A stretch of 64,000 nucleotides of DNA, taken from NCBI GenBank assembly GCA_047967505.1, contig CM106540.1, one strand, 5' to 3'. The stretch is from Dipteris shenzhenensis. Lineage: Eukaryota; Polypodiophyta; Polypodiopsida; Gleicheniales. This document shows positions 57,600 through 64,000 of this stretch, in pieces. A model generated the notes under the pieces. That model was not told the DNA's origin. It made no database searches and was given only the letters and a program-made list of their open reading frames with translations. How positions within the stretch are numbered: position 1 is the stretch's first letter; each line of letters begins with the position of its first letter. Position numbers and translations under genes: made by a program.

Positions 57600-59240
57600 A
57601 ATTAAAACAGATGTCAACATGATGGGCCTATATAAAACGTTTAAAAAAACCCTAACTCTCATTATGACTTGGCCAGCACTAGGACGTTTTTTCAAATTCT
57701 GAAATCCTATGCTTCCACATGGCACAATATACACCCTTAGATTTTTTAAATTTTGAAAGCCCAAAAGCTTTGAAAGCTTTTGAAAAGCTGCGTAAAATTA
57801 CATAAAATTAAACTCTAGCTCCCATTCAACCCCTTCCTAATCCCTCCCTTAACCCCCCCCTCTTTTCTTAATCCCATTTTAATCTTTACTTGGCCAACTT
57901 GCATTTTCTTGGTTCCCACATTGAAAAGTTTGCCTTTGTCTTGGCCCTCTTTCTTCACCTCTTCTCTAAGCCTTGGCTTTATGTCTTTTGTGCCTCCCTC
58001 GTTTAGGTTGAGTTGTGGCGGCATGGGAATGGTCTAGCTTTATAATGTCATCAATGCCTTTATGTAAACCTGGGCATGCTAAGTGACCTCACCATCATTA
58101 AATGATTGTAATCTTGCAAAGGCAAAAATTGTAACTACAACTGCTCGAAGATGTGTGAAGATGATTACCTTGATGGTTTGAACATCTTTGATCGTTGGAT
58201 TGTGTATAGCTTTTCTGCTTGAATTTTTCATCTTTAGGAAATCGCACATATGCTAACCAACATATCCAAACATGCAGAACATGAGGAATGCATATTGAGT
58301 AATCATGATTGTTTTTCAGATTCCAACATTCCAGCAAAGAAATAGGCGACTTCTCGTCGAGCTGTGGACGTCACAAAGGATACTCCACGTAAGTAGAATG
58401 TATGGTCATTTCAATTCTGAAATGTTTCTGCACTGTCTGTTGCTCTGGTCCGCATTAATGCGCTACACCTCCAACACTGGAGGTGACTATGCGAAACGGG
58501 GGGATGGCACGTTCCCCTATGATATATAAATTTTGGAGAGACATGTGCCGGCTCTCCACCATACATTACGTATGGTTTTTTTTTTTTAACACCTCATCTT
58601 GAGCACGCACACTTCTTTGCACATTCTGTTTCCGCAAGGGAACATTACATTTGCTTGGTTCGACCAACATACTAATCATGTCTGCAACACTTCTGTTTTC
58701 GAGATGTTTGCAGCCTCCAAACGAGTGTCTTCTCCTAAAGGTACGCACAACAAAATGTATTTGCTTGATTCAAGTTATTTTATCAATTCTTTCACCTTCT
58801 AAAGATAGAGGTTCAGTCCATTTTGTTTTTCCTGTTGCGTTTAGACAAAACCACGTGAGTGAAATTGTAGCAAAGTTTCGGACGGTTTTTATTATTAATC
58901 CCTGTAGGTGTTTAAACCCGAACATAAGACATCGATTCATGTCACGATGTAGAAATGACCACCGGAAACTCCTTCGAACATGACCATTCATCAACGCTCA
59001 GACCAGCCAGAGGTCGAGCTATTCAACTTGATATAACATCAAGAAAGATGTCCTTGAGGCCAGCTACGTCATCGTGGTTGACCATCGCAGATAGATACAA
59101 GCAATGGGTTAGTAATTGCGCGGCTATTTTCTCTAGCCTTTAAATATGCGGTGTCTATGGCATAACCACGCTACTGTCTGCAAACCAAAGGATCGTTTCT
59201 TCACAAGGCATAGGCATCTCGAGCCACAGCGCTGCACTCG
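57600..59240. other. No convincing gene before the Helitron Rep frame
   Basis: Short plus-strand frames (58305-58529, 58599-58802) have no recognisable motif. This may include the Helitron 5' end and untranslated leader. The expected 5' TC terminus could not be picked out by eye. Confidence 0.35.
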
Positions 59241-59245
59241 AAAAC

Positions 59246-60982
59246 ATGATACTTTTGGATGCCTACGAGAATATGGGCATGCAAGTGACTTACTGGAAAT
59301 GCCAAAGCTGCACACGAGATGCCCAGCGGAGCAGATACATTGTGCGGTTGATGCCACAATACTCTCGGCAGTTGCTTAAAACAAACCACCTCCACACGCA
59401 ACTGCTAAGCATCATAGATGTATCCATTTCAGTTACCATGACTGCAAATGCGATTGCTCATGGCACACTCGATCGAAGGTCACTTCTAGACAATCCTCTA
59501 ATATCTTGGCGAAACGTCCCACTAAGCTCGGCTCAACAAATCGTGACGAACGAGCTATCAGGTGTGCTCGCATACAACATCAAGAACAATCCAATATTGC
59601 GCAAGTACAATTCTTTAGCAGAGCATGCGGACATCAAGATGGGTATGTGCATCTTGAGTCCTCAAACCATTGCAGGTATCTTGGAACTACACGATGAGAT
59701 AGCTCCCTTCGAGTTAATGTCAATAGCGGAATCTCAGCCTGAGCTCCTGCTTTTGCAAAACATGGTGGACCCTGCGAACCGTCGCGCCTTTGATGCAAGG
59801 GACAAGCATGAGTTTGCCTCCATACAGCTACGGGGTACAGAACTGCTTTCAGAGAGGGTCGCTTCATTCCACGTCGATGGAGTAGCAGCAGCTAGCAGTG
59901 CGTGCGTTGACATAACCATGGAGTCAGCACTGTTCCCCTTCTTGTTCCCTTTCGGACGGGGCTACTATGATGGCTGCATACAGTTTAGCAACTATGTGAA
60001 AATGAGAATATGCACCTTATTCTCTATCTACACGCTCTACAAGCCGTACCCTGCCACGACCGATGAAGATGCAATGAGACACGTGCTTCGCTACAGCATG
60101 CCATCAACAATGCCGGGGTCCCCATCGTGGCATCGACGGCAACTGAACGACCTCATAACGATGGTCGATGCTTGGGGCCTCCCAGATTTCTTTCTGACAT
60201 TCACTGCAAACGAGGTCACCGATACACGGTGGCAAGAAATTAATGTGATCGAGAGCATCGCAACACATTATAATGCGCAATTCACTTGGAAGGACTGTCC
60301 TATTGAATGCATGGCACTTTTCCACGCACGCTTCCACATGTTCATGCGCAAGCATTTGCTTTCATCCGCCGACGGTCTGCTTGACCGAATACAACACCAT
60401 GTCGTTCGTTATGAGATACAAAACAGGGGCTCCCTACATGCCCATGTCATATTGTGGGTCCACCATGATGACCGTCAGCGAATTGCAAATGAGATTGCGG
60501 CTTACATCCCCAGGGACGAGGCCCTGGATCCTCGAAACACAAGGCTGCGAGAACTAGTTCTCAGGAAGCAGTTGCACGTATGCAGGAAAGCGTGCTACGT
60601 CGGACCGTCACACCACAGTTGCAAGCACGGCTTCCCTTTCGCAACACAGCCAAAATATGAACCCATCCTCGACCCTTTGACGCAACGTTGGTTGTATTAC
60701 CGGCCAGGACATGAGCACCGAAACGTCGTCCCTTACCACCCTTCCCTGTTACTGTTGTGGGGTGCACACATGAACATACAGCGGGTGACAAACTCTTCAA
60801 TCTCTCACTACCTCCTCAAGTACGCGATGAAATCTGAACCAATGGGCAAACTGAACATCCGTTCAAAAGACGCCTCGCATTTGGGGTTGCAACATCTCGA
60901 CGAAGTAAAGCTGAAACTCATCGCCGCGAGCCTCCTATCAAAACCAACCTCTCCAATAGAGGCCGCGCTAAACTGCATGTAG
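59246..60982 (+). pseudogene. Helitron Rep (HUH endonuclease) part
   Basis: The ATG at 59246 gives 578 residues. ESALFPFLFPFGRGYYDG (226-243) matches the start of the Helitron-like N domain. GLPDFFLTFTANE (311-323) is Rep motif 1. YEIQNRGSLHAHVILW includes the metal-binding HUH pair, H398 and H400. HYLLKYAMK includes both candidate catalytic tyrosines, Y522 and Y526 (Y2). CRKAC (446-450) with HHSCKHGFPF (456-465) is the Cys/His element between them. Rep nicks one strand and joins it by rolling-circle transfer. The first about 220 residues are not recognisable, and the 200 bases before the ATG show no matching coding. The frame is stopped by TAG at 60980 but stays open beyond it. Confidence 0.9.
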
Positions 60983-62874
60983 ATACCAACAATCACAAGG
61001 AGCGAGACTGTTCACTATGTCAACTCCTCCCCACCATCTCTAAGACAACGCATCGTCTCGCGAAACAACAACGTCACCCTGCACCCGGTCGACATATACT
61101 GCGGGAGACCGAGTGCCATCGAGGATAGCACGTTCTACGATTACCATAGGCAATATGTGATTCGAAAGCCTAAGGAAACGCAACGTGGAACGGTCGGTCT
61201 TGACCTCTTAGGCAACAGGATCGCAAAATGTGAGCGAGTAGTCAGATTCACTGACTACCACCCTGGACATCAACCAGAGGGGTACTTCTACAACGTGCTC
61301 TTGCAAAAACTCAGCTTCAGGAATGAAACGGAGCTCATATCACCTGCCAACACAACTGGATCCTATTTGTCGAATGCCAAATGCGCGGCCTCATATTGAG
61401 CAACGAGGACCTCGAGATGTATGTGACTTGATACACGCAAAGGAACTTGCTAGCGACTGACCACACGGACCAGTTGATCAATATGATATTGCAAAAGGTT
61501 GCGATCATCCGAGACTGCCCGATGGAAGCGCCTAACATCGACCAGCAAACCGTCGAAGGGCCAACACGTGCGAGGATCTTGGAAAAAATGGCCGAGTTTT
61601 GCACCGTCACCAATGCCGCATTGACAGTAGAACAACAAAGAGTCTTCGAAAGCCTAGCTTCAACAAGCTCGGGGCTACACGTTGTCTGTGGAACACCAGG
61701 TAGCGGCAAAAGCTTCTTGATACGGTACTATGTTTCGCATTTGGTAGCGCAAAACAAAACGGCAATACTCTGTGCATCAACAGGGGTGGCTGCGACGCGA
61801 CTGAGCGGGATTGCAACCACTGTACACTACCAATTCAAGATCCCTGTGCGCAGCAGTTAGTACCCATTGAACATCCATGAGACGGATGAGCGACACCTCG
61901 CAATCAAGGAAGCCAATGCGATCATCATTGATGAGATGTCCATGACTTTCGATCTCGTGGTAAGACAAATCATCAATGTGACTAATGGCACATTGCATGA
62001 GCCATTCAGACACAAAATGCTCATAATTTTTGGTGACCTGGCGCAATTACCGCCAGTCTGCAAACACCGCGAGGATCTCTGCGAGCCGTGCCACATCACG
62101 TCCTCCGCGCACTGGGCTCAAGCGAAAATGTACCACATGCAATTCTCGGTGCGACATGCACGAGACATGCCGTTCCTGGCATTCTTGCATACCATAAGAC
62201 TCAGGACGCCCACAACTGATGAGATTTCCGACTATTTGGGGCAGTGCATTGTCGACAAGGAAGGTCCATGCCACTTCATCGATGCCGAAACAACCATCAT
62301 TTGCATGCACAGAGTCGATGTCGCTACCTTCAATGATGAGCTTGTGGAGAAATTCAACACTCCCGAGATGATTGTGCATGTTCAAATACACAGTAACGCC
62401 ACGAGCGAACCAGCTCTCAAAGAATGGTTGGAGGACAAAAGCTTCAATGAGATAGGAAAAATTTGCGTGGGGGCGAAGGCAATGATAACGAAAAACATCG
62501 ACCTCGCAATAGGTGCCGCAAATGGAGCAATGTGCAAAATCAAGAGCATCAATGCAACTAGCAGGGGGGAAATCAACGGTATCACTGTCGTCGTGGACAC
62601 AACAGCGGCCGTGCTCACATTACGACGCTCGAAGCATCAACGAAAGGCAATAAATGGAAAATGGTTCCACAAGTCCACATTTCCACTAACCCTAGCATAC
62701 GCTATCACGGGACACAAATCCCAAGGTGCAACCATATCCAACAAAGCGCTGCTCATATTTCGAGGAGTGTTTGCCCCTGGCCTAGCATACGTGATGTTGT
62801 CCAGAGTGACTGAGAGAACGAGGCTGCGCATACTACATTGCCCACATCCAGACATATTCAGACCAATTCCATAA
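60983..62874 (+). pseudogene. Helitron PIF1-like helicase part
   Basis: Directly after the TAG the same frame continues with IPTITRSETVHYVNSSPP and later RFTDYHPGHQPEGYFYN and FRNETELIS, the linker typical of plant Helitrons. Near 61340 the reading moves to another frame (MRGLILSNEDLEMYVT), which has TGA at 61429. Helicase motifs follow: Walker A GTPGSGKS (about 61690), Ia ASTGVAATRLSG, TAG at 61858, Walker B IIIDEMSM (about 61925), motif III FGDLAQLPPV, motif V LAYAITGHKSQGAT (about 62692-62735) and motif VI GLAYVMLSRVTER. The end at 62874 looks natural. The helicase unwinds the donor strand. All catalytic motifs are present, and only stops and one shift prevent a full product. Confidence 0.9.
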
Positions 62875-63061
62875 GAGTTCTCACAGCCGACAACACAACC
62901 ACGCGCATAAAGGTATTCACTACCAGAGATTGAAAAAGGCAGAGGCAAGTCATGAATATGTTACGTCAAACATGCGTGCAAGGAAAATGGTTTTAATATC
63001 TTGTCTGTTGTCGAGAACAGGTGCAGAGAATCAAAAAGCTCGGGACATTGCAGCATAAGAC

Positions 63062-63406
63062 ATGGACGCAGACAAGGTAAATTCCACCAGCATGAAAGAA
63101 TCTTTTTTTCTTGAAGATTTAAAAAGACGGCTCATTTGAAAAGACGGTGTAATAAGTCGTGCCTGCAAGCAGCTATTTGAGCTATACAAAAGCAACGCGA
63201 AGGCAACAAAGCCTCCACCAGCAAAGAGGAGGTTCTTCCTAACCACAAAGCAATTCCGGCTAGCAAACAATGCAGGAGAACGTCCGGGAGCTTACATCAA
63301 CGGCTTCAACACATATGCGGAACTACGCGACTTCATTGACAACTGCAATAGGCGTTTGCCAGCTAAAAGAGAGCCGGGAGGCTTGAGATTCGCAAATGGT
63401 GCATAA
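63062..63406 (+). pseudogene. Small ORF downstream of the helicase, one in-frame TGA
   Basis: The ATG at 63062 opens 114 codons ending at TAA 63404, with a single TGA at 63137. The product is basic, with PPPAKRRFFLTTKQFRLANN and then AELRDFIDNCNRRLPAKRE. No family was recognised. An alternative reading treats 63077 to about 63116 (AAG|GTAAAT to TTGAAG) as a tiny intron, but that does not remove the TGA. Composition matches the Helitron, so it is probably an accessory gene of it. Confidence 0.4.
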
Positions 63407-63480
63407 TGCTTCCGAAAATTAAAAAAAACCGCAACAATTGAGAAAAAGAATTAACGAGTTGCAAGAACAACAAACTCATC

Positions 63481-64000
63481 ATGGATTGCACTTCTCCTGC
63501 AGGACTCCTCAAAGAGATCCTTGTCGAGCTTGACATTGAGTTCGATGAGACCGATAGGATGATGGAAAGCTTGGAGGGGCAGAAGCTACTAGACACGAAG
63601 ACGAAAGGGATCACAGCATATGCGTGCGAGCTGCTGCATTACGGGTACAATGTATCCTTGGAGTTGCTAAGGGACACGACGTGCGATCAAGCAACGGCTA
63701 TACTCGAACAATTCATGGAACAGTTTGGAGGGACGCACGACGCGACGCACCCGGTGACGACAATGGAGAAGCTTACGTATATTTTCGACAGGGACTTATA
63801 CGAGGAGCGCTTCGGTATTGGAAACGATCCTTTCACTCAAACAGAGAAAACCCAGGGCAAGTAAATAAATGCATTCTATTATGGACCTCAAACGGAAAAA
63901 AAAATACCGAAAACCTCGATGACTAACGTAATTGTCAATGTTTACGCAGGTACGACATTGAAAGACGCGAGCCTCGAGATGAAGGAGGAGCCTCCATTGA
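63481..64000 (+). CDS. Spliced unrecognised gene, continuing past the right edge
   Basis: Exon 1 runs from the ATG at 63481 to 63860. The 89-bp intron (63861-63949) begins GTAAAT, has a textbook branch site CTAAC at 63923-63927 and ends TTTACGCAG. Exon 2 from 63950 keeps the frame (split Lys codon) and is open to the window end, reading YDIERREPRDEGG. Without splicing the frame would stop at TAA 63862. The first 126 residues are acidic and helical (LLKEILVELDIEFDETD), with no motif I recognise. It lies about 600 bases after the Helitron helicase on the same strand and has similar composition. It may be a Helitron accessory or captured gene, or an unrelated host gene. Confidence 0.5.

Larger units (their letters stand above)
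59246..62874 (+). mobile_element. Helitron with Rep-helicase coding region
   Basis: A rolling-circle Rep domain is followed by a PIF1-type helicase on one strand, the defining architecture of autonomous Helitrons. The base composition is visibly more GC-rich than the AT-rich flanks. Only four lesions were found: TAG at 60980, a frame change near 61340, TGA at 61429 and TAG at 61858. This is therefore one of the youngest-looking coding elements here. The 5' TC end and the 3' hairpin with CTRR were not located. Confidence 0.9.

Noticed and set aside
60104-60800. Minus-strand ORFs within the Helitron Rep
   Set aside because: Shadows of the strongly coding plus strand.

Overview
This window looks like nuclear DNA from a large, repeat-rich land-plant genome. 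A fern or other seed-free plant fits best and a gymnosperm is possible. The evidence is an intronless PLS-class pentatricopeptide (PPR) gene, a STIG1-like secreted cysteine-rich gene, spliceosomal introns, and remnants of every major plant transposon class. Host genes are sparse. I find only two confident ones: the STIG1-like gene (26.2-26.8 kb, minus) and the PPR gene (46.1-48.1 kb, minus). Most of the rest is decayed mobile DNA and tandem repeats.

Layout: 0-1.5 kb, an acidic unrecognised ORF running in from the left edge, then an LTR-like stretch. 3.6-7.4 kb, a decayed Ty3/gypsy element on minus (gag, CCHC, DSG protease, RT). 8.1-9.4 kb, tandem repeats and a 1-kb G-rich purine tract. 10.2-14.2 kb, an LTR-like segment and a second decayed Ty3/gypsy element on plus. 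15.2-15.7 kb, a minus-strand ORF whose N-terminus imitates the histone H3 tail, with a TATA box and telo-box motifs just upstream. 15.9-17.4 kb, a decayed gene with a coiled-coil C-terminus. 17.7-20.5 kb, a 5'-truncated CACTA (TNP2) transposon that keeps its 3' terminus. 21.1-25.2 kb, a 5'-truncated Ty3/gypsy element on minus with an LTR carrying TATA and AATAAA signals.

The most unusual region is 31.2-35.4 kb. Four related exon-like units, each phase 1-1, three of them exactly 75 bp and one 84 bp, lie in a row. Every gap between them contains a stem-loop of one recurring inverted-repeat family (core AAGAAAGCAATTTGG). The last unit leads to a longer exon, a canonical GTGAGT intron and a short final exon. 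The long exon carries three stops and a frameshift, so the copy is probably dead, but tandem amplification of an exon plus hairpin intron is a pattern I do not recognise.

Further right are a minisatellite (35.9-36.5 kb), a perfect 236-bp tandem duplication (36.9-37.4 kb), a decayed LINE reverse transcriptase (41.5-42.2 kb), a LINE ORF1 zinc-knuckle fragment (53.25-53.44 kb), and a duplicated minus-strand coding fragment related in layout to the 15.9-kb gene (54.2-56.0 kb). From 59.2 kb to the right edge lies an autonomous-type Helitron. Its Rep (HUH and Y2) and PIF1-like helicase motifs are all readable despite three stops and one frameshift. Two small ORFs follow, one with a well-formed 89-bp intron that continues past the window edge.

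Transposon ends were mostly not resolvable by eye. ORF boundaries of decayed elements are approximate.
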